Below are positions 25,924 through 34,950 of a stretch of 64,000 bases of DNA, in pieces. The position numbers and the translations under genes are program-made. The notes beneath the pieces were generated by a model, which saw only the letters and a list, made by a program, of their open reading frames with translations, was not told where the DNA came from and ran no database searches. Source of the DNA: Sphingomonadaceae bacterium (GTDB taxonomy: Bacteria > Pseudomonadota > Alphaproteobacteria > Sphingomonadales > Sphingomonadaceae); NCBI GenBank assembly GCA_024236195.1, contig JACKKZ010000006.1, forward strand, positions 1 through 64,000. Direction: 5' to 3'. The first letter of the stretch is position 1. The number at the start of each line of letters is the position of its first letter.

Positions 25924-27495
25924 TCAGCCAGATTTCTTGGGTGTCGCCTTGCGGGCCGCTGGCTTGCGCCGCGCGGCTGGCTTCTTGACGGTTGGCTTGC
26001 GCTTTGGCGCTGCCTTGCTTGCTTCTGGCTTCGCCGCTTCCGGCTTGGTCTCAGCTGCCGCAGCCGCCATCCCCGCCGCTGCCTCTTTCATGTCTTCAAA
26101 GCTGGCGCGGATGCAGTCCATGTAGAAAGCGATATCGGGCATGATTTCGCGGCAGGAAGTCACCGAAATGGTCGATTCAAAGTCCAGCCCGGTGATCGCA
26201 TGGAACACACCAGATAGGTTGAGGATCGGCCCATAGCCCGCCGAACAGATGACTTTTGCCCCGGTGAAGTAATGCCCCCCGCGTGGCGGCGGCGAATTGG
26301 AAATCACCACATTGGCAATCGCCGGTGTTTCCATGTCGAATTTTTCCGGCATCGACAGCATTTCACCCAGCACCCGGTGGCGCAAGGGATAGGGGGTCAT
26401 GGCAAGCAGATGGGCGAAGAAATCGCCGCCAATCGCCGTGGCCTGCGCCTTGCCCCCCAGCGAGCTTTCCGTAATCGCCCGCAGCCGCTCCAGCGGGTCG
26501 GCAATATCCGTCGCCAAAGATACACGCATGCCGGAAACATAGTTCCCGCCATCAATCGGATTGCCTTCCCGAACATTGATCGGACAGAAGGAATAAAGCG
26601 GCTTTTCAGGAAGTTCGCCGTGCTTGTTCAAATAGCGACGCAGCCCGCCAGCGATTATCGCCAGGATCAGATCGTTCATCTTGGGCTTGCCCAGCGCCGT
26701 GCGCAGGGCCTGCATTTCAACCATTGGCAGGCTAACGAAATCCCATACACGATGCGAAGTTACCGGCTGCTGGAACCGGGTTTTCGGCGCAAGCATCCCG
26801 CGGAAACTGTCCGCCAGATTGCCGCCCTTGGCACCTGTCTTGGCGCTGGCTGCCAGCCCCTTGCCCATTTCTGGCAAGGCTTTGACATTATCGACCCACT
26901 GCTTGAACCCCTCCTGCAACGAGCTGACCGTCCAGCCGAGCATGTCCGGCTCCCGTTCCGGCACCCAGCGCTTTTCGGGCGGGAGCGGTTCGTAATCGGG
27001 GGCGTCCTGCATGAAGGTCCACATGGTCGCCCCGGCAGCCGCCCCGTCAAACACCGCATGGTGCATCTTCATCAGCACGGCGAAGGCATCGTCAGGCACA
27101 CCTTCCAGCTCTTCCAACCCTTCGATGATATACATTTCCCACAGCGGGCGGTGCATATCCATCGGGCGGGAAATCAGGCGGGAGGTCAGGATCTTGAGCT
27201 GGCGCCAGTCGCGCGGCTTGGGCAGGCCGATATGGCGGACATGGAATTCAAGATCGAAATCGGGATCGTCAATCAGGCGCGGCTCGTCGAGTCCGAGCGG
27301 ATGATAGACGAGCTTGCGGCGCAAATTGGGCGCAAGGTGCAGGCGGGTTTCTACATATTGCAGGATATCGCGATGGCGGACGAAAGAGCCCGGTGCAGTT
27401 GACGGATCAAGCACCATCAGACCACCAATGCTGAGCGGCGCATTGGGTGTTTCCAGATCGAGGAATATCGCGTCGCTTGCAGAAATCCTGCGCAT
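25924..27495 (-). CDS. Wax ester synthase / diacylglycerol acyltransferase (WS/DGAT) family
   Basis: This 523-residue protein belongs to the WS/DGAT family, which esterifies long-chain alcohols or diacylglycerol with acyl-CoA to make storage neutral lipids. The catalytic HHxxxDG motif is HHAVFDG (145-151). The later NPIDGGNYVSGMRVSL and VISNSPPPRG segments (PLW and ND-type motifs) are also present. The C-terminal 60 residues are Ala/Lys/Pro-rich (KPTVKKPAARRKPAARKAT), an unusual basic tail resembling histone H1 or PhaF tails. It is adjacent to a patatin lipase on the same strand. Confidence 0.9.
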   Translation of the reverse strand: MRRISASDAIFLDLETPNAPLSIGGLMVLDPSTAPGSFVRHRDILQYVETRLHLAPNLRRKLVYHPLGLDEPRLIDDPDFDLEFHVRHIGLPKPRDWRQLKILTSRLISRPMDMHRPLWEMYIIEGLEELEGVPDDAFAVLMKMHHAVFDGAAAGATMWTFMQDAPDYEPLPPEKRWVPEREPDMLGWTVSSLQEGFKQWVDNVKALPEMGKGLAASAKTGAKGGNLADSFRGMLAPKTRFQQPVTSHRVWDFVSLPMVEMQALRTALGKPKMNDLILAIIAGGLRRYLNKHGELPEKPLYSFCPINVREGNPIDGGNYVSGMRVSLATDIADPLERLRAITESSLGGKAQATAIGGDFFAHLLAMTPYPLRHRVLGEMLSMPEKFDMETPAIANVVISNSPPPRGGHYFTGAKVICSAGYGPILNLSGVFHAITGLDFESTISVTSCREIMPDIAFYMDCIRASFEDMKEAAAGMAAAAAETKPEAAKPEASKAAPKRKPTVKKPAARRKPAARKATPKKSG

Positions 27496-27552
27496 AATTT
27501 GCCTCTCCCGACGTTTGTCTTTTGCAGGTGCTACAACAAAATGCGCCGCAGG

Positions 27553-29049
27553 TCAGCTTTTCCTGCTGCGGCGCTTGCGTTGCCCCACCGCCGTCTGCGG
27601 GTGGGCGGCCTGCCCTGCCCCGGCGGCGTCATAATCCATGAGGATATGTTCCAGCTTGCGGCTGATCGCGGTTTGCAGGCGGACCATTTCAATCTTGGGC
27701 CAGCTGGTCCGCTCACCCATCTCAATCAGCATGGATATCTCGTCAGCAGTAAGCGGCGACAGCAGCTTGGCCGGCGGCCAATAGAGCGGCGGGCGGATAA
27801 TATTGATATCGCCAAGGTAATCCTGGTTCAGGACCGAAAGCGACATGCTCGCCATTTCCTGCAATTTGGGTGCCAGCACGGAAAGCGGCTTCTCCATCAG
27901 TTGCAGGTTGAGCGTCGCCCAGGTCTTCGCCGAAGATCCCACCGCACGACGCACGGAATCGAAGGTAGATTGCGGTTGCTTCATGTCCGTGGTGAATGGG
28001 GTAATCAGCGGGTTGGCCTGGCTGACGATATGGTGGTTCACCCCGTATAGGCGTGAAAGCCGCTTGGTCGGCAGGTCATGCGTGACGGAGCCATCAACCC
28101 ATTGCCGGTCGGGCAGATAGGGTACGCGCCGCCCGCGATGGTCACGCGCCATCAGCGTGACCGGCGGATAAACCCCCGGTACGGCGCAGCTCGCCAGCAC
28201 CGCTTCACGAATACAGACATTGGGCGAGGTAATCGCGTTGAGCAGACGACCGTTCTGGTGCTTTTCCGCCGGTGCGATGGAAATGTTCAGGTGCCGCCCG
28301 GTCAGTTCCCAGGCCTGCTGGAAGGTCAGATCCGGCACTACGCGGTTGATCGACTTGGCAACTTGCTCCTGCGCTGCCTTGTCTCCCAGCCACAGTCCCG
28401 CAACACCCTCGCTTGGCTCATGATGCTGCATATCGTGCAGCTGGTTCACCTCCAGCAATTCCACCAGTTCTTCATCAGAATGGGTGCACAGCATGGCCCC
28501 CACAGCAGAACCGCCGCTGGAGCCGGAAATGATCGAAGGAAGCAGCCCTTCGCCAAGCAAGGCCCGCGCCACACCGACATGGAAATAGAGGAAAGAACCA
28601 GAGCCGCTGAGCAGCAAGGCCGAGCAGCCATAGCAATGCGATGCGCGGTGGAAGAAATCGAGTTTCTCCTCAAACGGGATCTCGTCCACTTCCTCGCTCG
28701 CCAGATGGTCAAGAGCGTCGACCACCGCATCGACATAATCGTGGATCAATTGTTTCGTACCAAAGCGAGTCTCACGCCACAGCTGCTCATTGGCGATCCC
28801 GTCCATATTGCCGTGGATGCCTTCATTGAGCGTGAAGAGCAGCGCCTGATTGTCGCCCCGCTCGCGCAGGTCGGTCAACAGGTCGAGTCGGCGGCGGATT
28901 GAACGGTAATCGAACAGCGCACTGCTTTCAGCTTCACGCCAGCTCTTCTTGCCGCTGCCAGCATCCAGCGCCTGCGCCGCCTTTGCCCAATCAGCATAGC
29001 TGCGCGCCTGCTCCAGCGGCTTTTCGACATGGAGGACTGTCTTGGTCAT
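27553..29049 (-). CDS. Patatin-like phospholipase/acyl hydrolase with DUF3336 domain
   Basis: This 498-residue protein has an N-terminal DUF3336 region (ARSYADWAKAAQALDAGSG through LRERGD) and a patatin domain. The nucleophile elbow is SGSSGGSAVGAM (GxSxG), preceded by the oxyanion region LLLSGSGSFLYFHVGVARAL. The dyad Asp is in WVDGSVTHDLP. This architecture matches eukaryotic-like triacylglycerol lipases (Tgl3-5) and suggests neutral lipid or phospholipid hydrolysis. It is upstream of and co-directional with the WS/DGAT gene (57 bases). ATG 29049 is preferred to the one at 29076. Confidence 0.92.
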   Translation of the reverse strand: MTKTVLHVEKPLEQARSYADWAKAAQALDAGSGKKSWREAESSALFDYRSIRRRLDLLTDLRERGDNQALLFTLNEGIHGNMDGIANEQLWRETRFGTKQLIHDYVDAVVDALDHLASEEVDEIPFEEKLDFFHRASHCYGCSALLLSGSGSFLYFHVGVARALLGEGLLPSIISGSSGGSAVGAMLCTHSDEELVELLEVNQLHDMQHHEPSEGVAGLWLGDKAAQEQVAKSINRVVPDLTFQQAWELTGRHLNISIAPAEKHQNGRLLNAITSPNVCIREAVLASCAVPGVYPPVTLMARDHRGRRVPYLPDRQWVDGSVTHDLPTKRLSRLYGVNHHIVSQANPLITPFTTDMKQPQSTFDSVRRAVGSSAKTWATLNLQLMEKPLSVLAPKLQEMASMSLSVLNQDYLGDINIIRPPLYWPPAKLLSPLTADEISMLIEMGERTSWPKIEMVRLQTAISRKLEHILMDYDAAGAGQAAHPQTAVGQRKRRSRKS

Positions 29050-29185
29050 GCGCGCCCTATACAGGAAAAGTTTCAAAAAACGACCTGCATTGCGCTTATC
29101 ACCATCACTGAAGCAATTGGTTACCCCATTTTCCTACATGAACCATTTTGGTTATTCGGGGCGAATCGCCAAAGGAGATTGCGCC

Positions 29186-29599
29186 ATGCCGCTCATCGAA
29201 TCGCTTATCGGCCCCATCGCTTCGATCATCGACAAGGTGATCCCCGACCCCGACGCCCGTCGCAAAGCCAAGCTGGAATTGTTGGAATTGCAGGGATCGC
29301 AGGAGCTCAGGACCATCGAAACGCGCCTTTCGGCCATCGTCGCAGAGGCGAACTCCAGCGATCCCTGGACCAGCCGCGCCCGGCCGAGCTTCCTCTATGT
29401 CATGTATGCCATGATCCTGTGGGCCCTGCCCATGGGCGTGCTTGCCGCGTTCAACCCGACAACCGCAAGGGACATTGCCAGCGGCATGAACGCCTATCTG
29501 AACGGCCTGCCCGAACCGCTCTACGCGCTCTTCGGCACCGGCTACCTCGGCTATACGGCCGCACGGCAATGGGGGAAGGTCAAGGGCGTGGAGCGCTAA
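29186..29599 (+). CDS. GTA-type three-helix holin family protein
   Basis: The 137-residue protein resembles the 'holin of 3TMs, for gene-transfer release' family. It starts MPLIESLIGPIASIIDKVIPDPDARRKAKLEL. An amphipathic helical stretch (LLELQGSQELRTIETRLSAIVAEA) follows, then SSDPWTSRARPSFLYVMYAMILW and two further hydrophobic segments. In Rhodobacter such holins permeabilise the membrane to release gene transfer agents. AAAGGAG is ideally placed before the ATG at 29186. No other phage or GTA gene is nearby, so the gene is an orphan. Confidence 0.85.
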   Translation: MPLIESLIGPIASIIDKVIPDPDARRKAKLELLELQGSQELRTIETRLSAIVAEANSSDPWTSRARPSFLYVMYAMILWALPMGVLAAFNPTTARDIASGMNAYLNGLPEPLYALFGTGYLGYTAARQWGKVKGVER

Positions 29600-29684
29600 C
29601 CGAGACACAATTTCGCGCAATTATCCCATCCCAAACTCATTTCCGTCCTTGGCCGCACGTTACCAGCGCGGCTAAGGGCATGGC

Positions 29685-30119
29685 ATGACCAACACCATCT
29701 ACGTCCTCAACGGCCCCAACCTCAATCTGCTCGGCATGCGCGAGCCGGAGATTTACGGGACCGACACGCTCGACGATATTGCCGGAATGCTGGAAGATCG
29801 CGGGCGCGAGCTGGGGCTTGAGATCGACATGCGCCAGTCCAACCATGAGGGGCACCTCGTCGACTGGCTGCATGAAGCGCAGGCCGAGGGCGCCAAGGCA
29901 GTGCTGCTCAATGCCGGGGCCTATACCCACACCTCCATCGCGCTGCATGATGCGATCAAGTCGATCCGGACGCCGGTGATCGAAGTGCATCTTTCCGACC
30001 CTGAAACTCGCGAACCCTTCCGCCATGTCTCCTATGTCGGCATGGCCGCAATGGATTGTGTGAAAGGCCTGGGCGCGCGCAGCTATGTTGTGGCGCTGGA
30101 AAAGGCCGCCGCGCTTTAG
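29685..30119 (+). CDS. aroQ: 3-dehydroquinate dehydratase, type II
   Basis: This 144-residue dodecameric-type enzyme dehydrates 3-dehydroquinate to 3-dehydroshikimate in the shikimate pathway. It shows [19 protein letters not shown] (catalytic Tyr and Arg), [38 protein letters not shown] (Asn and the region of the base) and [19 protein letters not shown] (catalytic His near the end). It is the first gene of an aroQ-accB-accC cluster common in this group. Confidence 0.97.
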   Translation: MTNTIYVLNGPNLNLLGMREPEIYGTDTLDDIAGMLEDRGRELGLEIDMRQSNHEGHLVDWLHEAQAEGAKAVLLNAGAYTHTSIALHDAIKSIRTPVIEVHLSDPETREPFRHVSYVGMAAMDCVKGLGARSYVVALEKAAAL

Positions 30120-30210
30120 CGCAACCCTCAAAACCCCTCCTCCCCCCTTGCCAGCGCCGCTTGCCCCGCGCATAGGCACTGGCAGCAACAGGATAGAAGA
30201 AGGCACCAAA

Positions 30211-30708
30211 ATGGCCGAAACCAAGGGCGCAGCCGGGCGCAAGTCCGGCATGGATATTGACAGCAAGCTGGTTCGCGAACTCGCCGAGCTGCTGGCGGAA
30301 ACCGGGCTCACCGAAATCGAAGTGGAAGATGGCGACCGCAAGGTACGCGTTTCGCGCAGCGCGCCTGCCGCTGTTGCAGCCCCGGCACAAGTCGCAGTGG
30401 CTGCACCGGCCCCGGCACCCACAGCCGTTGCCCCGGCTGCAGCTACCGCCGCGCCTGCTCCGGCAGACGACCACGCCAACGCCATGAAATCACCCATGGT
30501 AGGCACCTGCTATCTCGCCCCGGAACCGGGCGCTGCCAATTTCGTCAGCGTGGGTGACAAGGTGAATGCGGGCGACACAATCCTGATCATCGAAGCGATG
30601 AAAGTGATGAACCCGATTGCGGCCGACAAATCCGGCACGGTCCAGGCGATCCTCGTCGAGAACGCGCAGCCGGTCGAGTTTGACCAGCCGCTGGTCGTGA
30701 TCGGCTGA
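30211..30708 (+). CDS. accB: Acetyl-CoA carboxylase biotin carboxyl carrier protein
   Basis: This 165-residue protein carries biotin between the carboxylase and transcarboxylase of acetyl-CoA carboxylase. The N-terminal domain ([20 protein letters not shown]) is followed by an Ala/Pro-rich flexible linker (about 50-95). The biotinyl domain holds the EAMKVMN motif (Lys is the biotinylation site). A longer open frame starts at 30085 inside aroQ, but ATG 30211 is the family start. Thirteen bases separate it from accC. Confidence 0.97.
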   Translation: MAETKGAAGRKSGMDIDSKLVRELAELLAETGLTEIEVEDGDRKVRVSRSAPAAVAAPAQVAVAAPAPAPTAVAPAAATAAPAPADDHANAMKSPMVGTCYLAPEPGAANFVSVGDKVNAGDTILIIEAMKVMNPIAADKSGTVQAILVENAQPVEFDQPLVVIG

Positions 30709-30721
30709 GGAGGCTGCAAGC

Positions 30722-32071
30722 ATGGCAATCCGTCGTATCCTGATCGCCAATCGCGGTGAAATCGCGTTGCGCATCCACCGTGCAGCGCATGAAATGGGGA
30801 TCGAGACAGTCGCGGTGCATTCCACTGCTGACGCCGATGCCATGCACGTCCGACTGGCCGACCACGCGGTCTGCATCGGCCCACCCTCGGCGACGGACAG
30901 CTACCTCAATGTCGCCGCGATTATCTCGGCGGCGGAAGTGACCGACGCCGATGCGATCCATCCCGGCTATGGCTTCCTGTCGGAAAATGCCAAATTCGCG
31001 GAAATCGTCGAAGCCCATGACATTGCGTGGATCGGCCCCAAGCCTGAACATATCCGCACTATGGGCGACAAGGTGGAGGCCAAGCGCACCGCCGGGAAGC
31101 TCGGCCTGCCACTGGTTCCGGGATCGGATGGCGCAGTCGAGACTTTTGACGAAGCACGCAAGGTCGCAGCGGAATGCGGCTATCCGGTGCTGGCCAAGGC
31201 TGCCAGCGGAGGCGGCGGTCGCGGGATGAAGGTGATCCAGCACGAAGGCGAGCTGGAAAGCCAGATCAGCCAGGCCAAGGCCGAGGCCAAGGCCGCCTTT
31301 GGCGACGACACGATCTATATCGAAAAATATCTCGGCAATCCGCGCCATATCGAATTCCAGGTCTTTGGTGACGGCAAGGGCAATGCCATCCATCTGGGCG
31401 AGCGCGATTGCTCGCTCCAGCGGCGGCACCAGAAAGTCCTCGAAGAAGCCCCCAGCCCCGTTATCTCCGCCGAAGAGCGTGAGCGTATGGGGATGATCTG
31501 CGCCAATGCCATGGCCGATATGGGCTATCGCGGCGCTGGCACGATCGAATTCCTGTGGGAAGATGGCGAGTTCTATTTCATCGAAATGAACACCCGCCTG
31601 CAGGTGGAACATCCGGTGACGGAAGCCATCACCGGCGTTGATCTCGTGCGCGAACAGATCCGCATTGCCGATGGCAAGCCGCTGTCGGTGAAGCAGGAAG
31701 AGCTGGTCTTCTCCGGCCATGCGATCGAATGCCGCATCAATGCGGAAGACGCCTTCACCTTCGCCCCCAGCCCCGGCAAGATCACCTATTACCACCCGGC
31801 TGGCGGGATGCATGTGCGCGTCGATTCAGGGCTTTACGCCGGATATTCGATCCCGCCCTATTACGATTCCATGATCGCCAAGCTGATCGTCTACGGCCGC
31901 AACCGCGAAGGCTGCATCATGCGCCTGCGCCGCGCGCTGGAGGAAATGGTGGTGGAAGGGGTGAAAACCTCGATTCCCCTGCACCAGGAACTGCTCAAGC
32001 AGGATGACGTGCTGCACGGCGATTACAGTATCAAATGGCTGGAAGAATGGCTGGCGGAGCGGAACGCCTAG
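30722..32071 (+). CDS. accC: Acetyl-CoA carboxylase biotin carboxylase subunit
   Basis: This 449-residue ATP-grasp enzyme carboxylates biotin on AccB using bicarbonate and ATP. It has [16 protein letters not shown] at the N-terminus, the glycine-rich ATP loop [23 protein letters not shown], the metal-binding [16 protein letters not shown] and the C-terminal domain with [13 protein letters not shown]. It forms an operon with accB. Length matches the family. Confidence 0.98.
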   Translation: MAIRRILIANRGEIALRIHRAAHEMGIETVAVHSTADADAMHVRLADHAVCIGPPSATDSYLNVAAIISAAEVTDADAIHPGYGFLSENAKFAEIVEAHDIAWIGPKPEHIRTMGDKVEAKRTAGKLGLPLVPGSDGAVETFDEARKVAAECGYPVLAKAASGGGGRGMKVIQHEGELESQISQAKAEAKAAFGDDTIYIEKYLGNPRHIEFQVFGDGKGNAIHLGERDCSLQRRHQKVLEEAPSPVISAEERERMGMICANAMADMGYRGAGTIEFLWEDGEFYFIEMNTRLQVEHPVTEAITGVDLVREQIRIADGKPLSVKQEELVFSGHAIECRINAEDAFTFAPSPGKITYYHPAGGMHVRVDSGLYAGYSIPPYYDSMIAKLIVYGRNREGCIMRLRRALEEMVVEGVKTSIPLHQELLKQDDVLHGDYSIKWLEEWLAERNA

Positions 32072-32095
32072 AGCACATCCGCACGTGCGCCCGCC

Positions 32096-32464
32096 CTACT
32101 CAATCGGCTGCTGATAATCCTCGCGGCGCAGCGTAATCATATAGGCCGCAAGCGCATCGCCATCTTCTTCCACCACTTCAAAGTTCATCTTCTCGGGGAA
32201 GTTGTGCGAATTGCGCAGGAACTCGCTCAGCGTTTCCTGTGTCAGCCCGCGCGCATTGGCGATCATTTCGAAGCTTGGGGAATGCGGGTTGGGCGAAATT
32301 TCGCCCGGTTTGACTGCATGGCAGCCCGAACATAGCGCATCGGCAAGATCATGCCCTTGCTTCACCAGCGCCGGGGAAGGCGCCGCAGAAACGGGGCGAT
32401 CCGCAGCGGGCTGGCAAGCCGCCAGGCCCAGCGCGATGGCGGCGAAAACGACAGTCGTGCGCAT
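32096..32464 (-). CDS. Class I c-type cytochrome, predicted lipoprotein
   Basis: This 122-residue protein has a signal sequence with lipobox (IALGLAAC, Cys about 17) and one heme-binding CSGCH motif. The likely axial Met is in EKMNFEVV near the C-terminus. It would be a membrane-tethered electron carrier in the periplasm. The electron donor and acceptor cannot be read from sequence. Convergent with accC, 25 bases apart. Confidence 0.87.
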   Translation of the reverse strand: MRTTVVFAAIALGLAACQPAADRPVSAAPSPALVKQGHDLADALCSGCHAVKPGEISPNPHSPSFEMIANARGLTQETLSEFLRNSHNFPEKMNFEVVEEDGDALAAYMITLRREDYQQPIE

Positions 32465-32483
32465 ACGAACCCTCTTTATATTT

Positions 32484-32951
32484 CTATACTTCCAGCGGAA
32501 CGCCGGGCAGGTGCTTGGCGGTGCGGATGGTCAGGCTGGTTTTCACGCTGGCCACATTGGGTGCGGGCGTGAGTTTGCTGGTGAGGAATTCCTGGAAGCT
32601 CTGCAAATCGCGGCTGACGATCTTGAGGATGAAGTCGATCTCACCATTGAGCATATGGCATTCGCGCACTTCGGGCAGCGCGCGCATATGGTCTTCGAAT
32701 TCACGCAGCGCGTCCTCTGCCTGACTCTTCAGGCTGACCATGGCGAAGACGGTGATGGCAAAGCCCAGCTTCGACGCATCCAGCTCTGCATGATAACCGT
32801 GGATAACGCCTGCCTCTTCCAGCGCGCGCACACGGCGCAGGCAGGGCGGCGCAGTGAGACCAACCCGTTGCGCCAGTTCGACATTCGTCACCCGGCCTTC
32901 CGCCTGCAATTCGGCGAGCAAACGCCGGTCAATATCGTCCAGATTCGCCAT
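32484..32951 (-). CDS. Lrp/AsnC family transcriptional regulator
   Basis: This 155-residue protein has the AsnC HTH (LDDIDRRLLAELQAEGRVTNVELAQRVGLTAPPCLRRVRALEEAGVI) and the C-terminal RAM ligand-binding domain (VRECHMLNGEIDFILKIV). Such proteins sense amino acids and regulate metabolism as octamers. ATG 32951 is the family start; a longer frame to 33086 lacks similarity. It lies 20 bases upstream of the cytochrome c gene on the same strand, so the two could be co-transcribed. Confidence 0.93.
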   Translation of the reverse strand: MANLDDIDRRLLAELQAEGRVTNVELAQRVGLTAPPCLRRVRALEEAGVIHGYHAELDASKLGFAITVFAMVSLKSQAEDALREFEDHMRALPEVRECHMLNGEIDFILKIVSRDLQSFQEFLTSKLTPAPNVASVKTSLTIRTAKHLPGVPLEV

Positions 32952-33165
32952 TAGCTGCGCCTGTCCCGTAAAATTTCGCTGTTTATAACGCGGTGCTGAA
33001 ACAGATTTAGCCGCAACCTGCCTGCACAAGCAATAATGTTGTTGATGGCAGCAATTGTCCCGCTTTGCAACGCACTGCGGCACCACACTTTCGAACCGGA
33101 TTTATACTGGTAGTGGAGCAAGGCCCGGAGAAGTGTCCGGGAGCCTGCCTGCTGCCGGAGATTCG

Positions 33166-34911
33166 ATGTTTTTCGACGATCGCCTCGCCACCGTCTTGCG
33201 CCAGAGCGCAACGGGCGAGCGCGCGTGGCGGACGCAGTTCCGGCAATTGCTGGACTTGCTGGGCAGCGGCCAGTCTGGCCGGGATAGCAGCTTGCGCGAG
33301 GCAGCCCTGTTGCGACTGGGGGCGCTGGAGCAGCAGATCCCGGCTGCAGAGCGCGCTGCAATGATTGGCGAACCGGGATTGCGACTGCGCGACCCGGCAT
33401 TGGTGGCCCATCTTGCCGAAGGTGAACCGTCCATTGCCATTGCCACGCTGGGACGGGCCGAGCTTTCGGCTGAGCAGTGGGATGCCATCGTGCCTGCCCT
33501 GCCAGTGCGCGCGCGCGGCTTCCTGCGTCTGCGGCGGGGCCTGCCAGAAAGCACACAGGCAATCCTCGAACGGCTGGGCGTGCATGATCGTGGCCTGCCT
33601 GTTCCTGAAACATTGGTGCCTGATCCGGCAGTGACGGAAACCGTCGAGACCAGCCCGCCTGACCCCACGGATATTCCGGCAGCAACGGTGATGCCGGCTC
33701 CGAGTGCCGCCAATGACTTAGCTGAAACTGCTCCCGAAACCGCAGAAGAGCCTGAAGAAAGCGAAATCGGCGCGCTGGTTCGCCGGATTGAGGCGTTCCA
33801 GAAAGGGCGCAGCACCCCGCATCGCGAAGAGGCACCGCATCTGCCGCTGGGCGATCAATTCGAAGCCCGGCCGCACAAGCCCGAACTGGAAATCCCCTTC
33901 ACCACAGATATGGAGGGGCGGATCAATTGGGCAGAGGGCCCGCTGTTGAGCGGGATTTTCGGGCTTGCACTGGGCGAAGCAGGGAACAAGGAGCTGGCAA
34001 GTGCCATGCGCAGCTATGCCATGCTGCGCGCTGTGCCAATCGAGCTGCAAGGCGCGCCAGAGATCGAGGGGCGCTGGCAGGTTGACGCCAGCCCGCGCTT
34101 TACCCGTCCCGGCGGGTCTTTCATCGGCTATGCCGGTGCCTTGCGCCGCATGCCGGAGCCGCCGCCCTTGCCGCCGCAGGAAAGCGAAGAAGCGCGCGAA
34201 GCTGCGCGGATTCGTGAATTGCTCCATGAATTGCGCACGCCGGTCAACGCAATCCAGGGCTTTGCAGAAGTCATCCAGCAGCAGCTATTCGGCACGACCC
34301 CGCATGAGTATCGCGCCCATGCCGCCGAAATCGCCAGCGATGCGGCACGGATGCTGGCCGGGTTTGACGAGCTGGACCGGTTGGCAAGGCTGGAAACAGG
34401 TGCGCTGGAACCGGAACCGGGTGAGGCGGATTTCGCGGCTATCGCGCGGCGAATTCTGGCCCAATTGCAGACCATACTGGCACCACGCACTGCCAGCTTT
34501 GCGATTGGGATCGGCCCGCTGGAGGCGCGCATTCCGCTTGCTCAGCGGGACGCAGAAGCGCTCGCCTGGCGCATCTTTGCCACGCTCGCCGGGGCTATGG
34601 GCGCGGGTGAACAATGCGAAATCGCCCTGACCGTGCAGGATGGCAAGCTAATGCTGCTGTGTGAAATGCCACTCGCTCTGGCAGACAAGGAAGAAGTCTT
34701 TGCCTCCATCCGCAAGCCTTCAACCGGGGCCTTGAGCGCGGGCATGTTTGGCGCAGGCTTTACCCTCAGGCTCGCCCGTGCAGAAGCCCGCGCCATCGGC
34801 GGGATTCTGGAGCGGGAAGAAGACTGGCTGCGGATGCAATTGCCGGTCTTGTCCGGCAAGAAGGGCATTCCCGGCAGCAGCGTTAACGCTAAAGAAGCAC
34901 GTCGCGGCTAA
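33166..34911 (+). CDS. Histidine kinase-like protein with intact HisKA box and degenerate ATPase domain
   Basis: This 581-residue soluble protein has no obvious TM helix. The N-terminal part (about 1-150) is helical with repeat-like sequence such as LVAHLAEGEPSIAIATLGR, reminiscent of HEAT-like or DUF2336 domains. An acidic linker of low complexity (about 150-230) and a domain with FTTDMEGRINWAEGPL (possibly PAS-like) follow. The HisKA box is ELLHELRTPVNAIQGFAEVI (His in HELRTP). The C-terminal region has GMFGAGFTLRLARAEARAIGG (G2-like), but a clear N-box Asn and G1 DxGxG motif are missing. It may be a pseudokinase or phosphotransfer protein. GGAG precedes the ATG at 33166. Confidence 0.82.
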   Translation: MFFDDRLATVLRQSATGERAWRTQFRQLLDLLGSGQSGRDSSLREAALLRLGALEQQIPAAERAAMIGEPGLRLRDPALVAHLAEGEPSIAIATLGRAELSAEQWDAIVPALPVRARGFLRLRRGLPESTQAILERLGVHDRGLPVPETLVPDPAVTETVETSPPDPTDIPAATVMPAPSAANDLAETAPETAEEPEESEIGALVRRIEAFQKGRSTPHREEAPHLPLGDQFEARPHKPELEIPFTTDMEGRINWAEGPLLSGIFGLALGEAGNKELASAMRSYAMLRAVPIELQGAPEIEGRWQVDASPRFTRPGGSFIGYAGALRRMPEPPPLPPQESEEAREAARIRELLHELRTPVNAIQGFAEVIQQQLFGTTPHEYRAHAAEIASDAARMLAGFDELDRLARLETGALEPEPGEADFAAIARRILAQLQTILAPRTASFAIGIGPLEARIPLAQRDAEALAWRIFATLAGAMGAGEQCEIALTVQDGKLMLLCEMPLALADKEEVFASIRKPSTGALSAGMFGAGFTLRLARAEARAIGGILEREEDWLRMQLPVLSGKKGIPGSSVNAKEARRG

Positions 34912-34950
34912 GCAGGCCACAACGCGGATTTGGCGTGAAGAAGGGGGCCG

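Noticed and set aside
29042..29599. Prophage remnant around the holin
   Set aside because: No integrase, capsid, tail or lysin gene is nearby and flanking genes are core metabolism.
30587..31813. 408-codon open frame opposite accC
   Set aside because: accC is certain on the + strand and the antisense frame has no recognisable domain.
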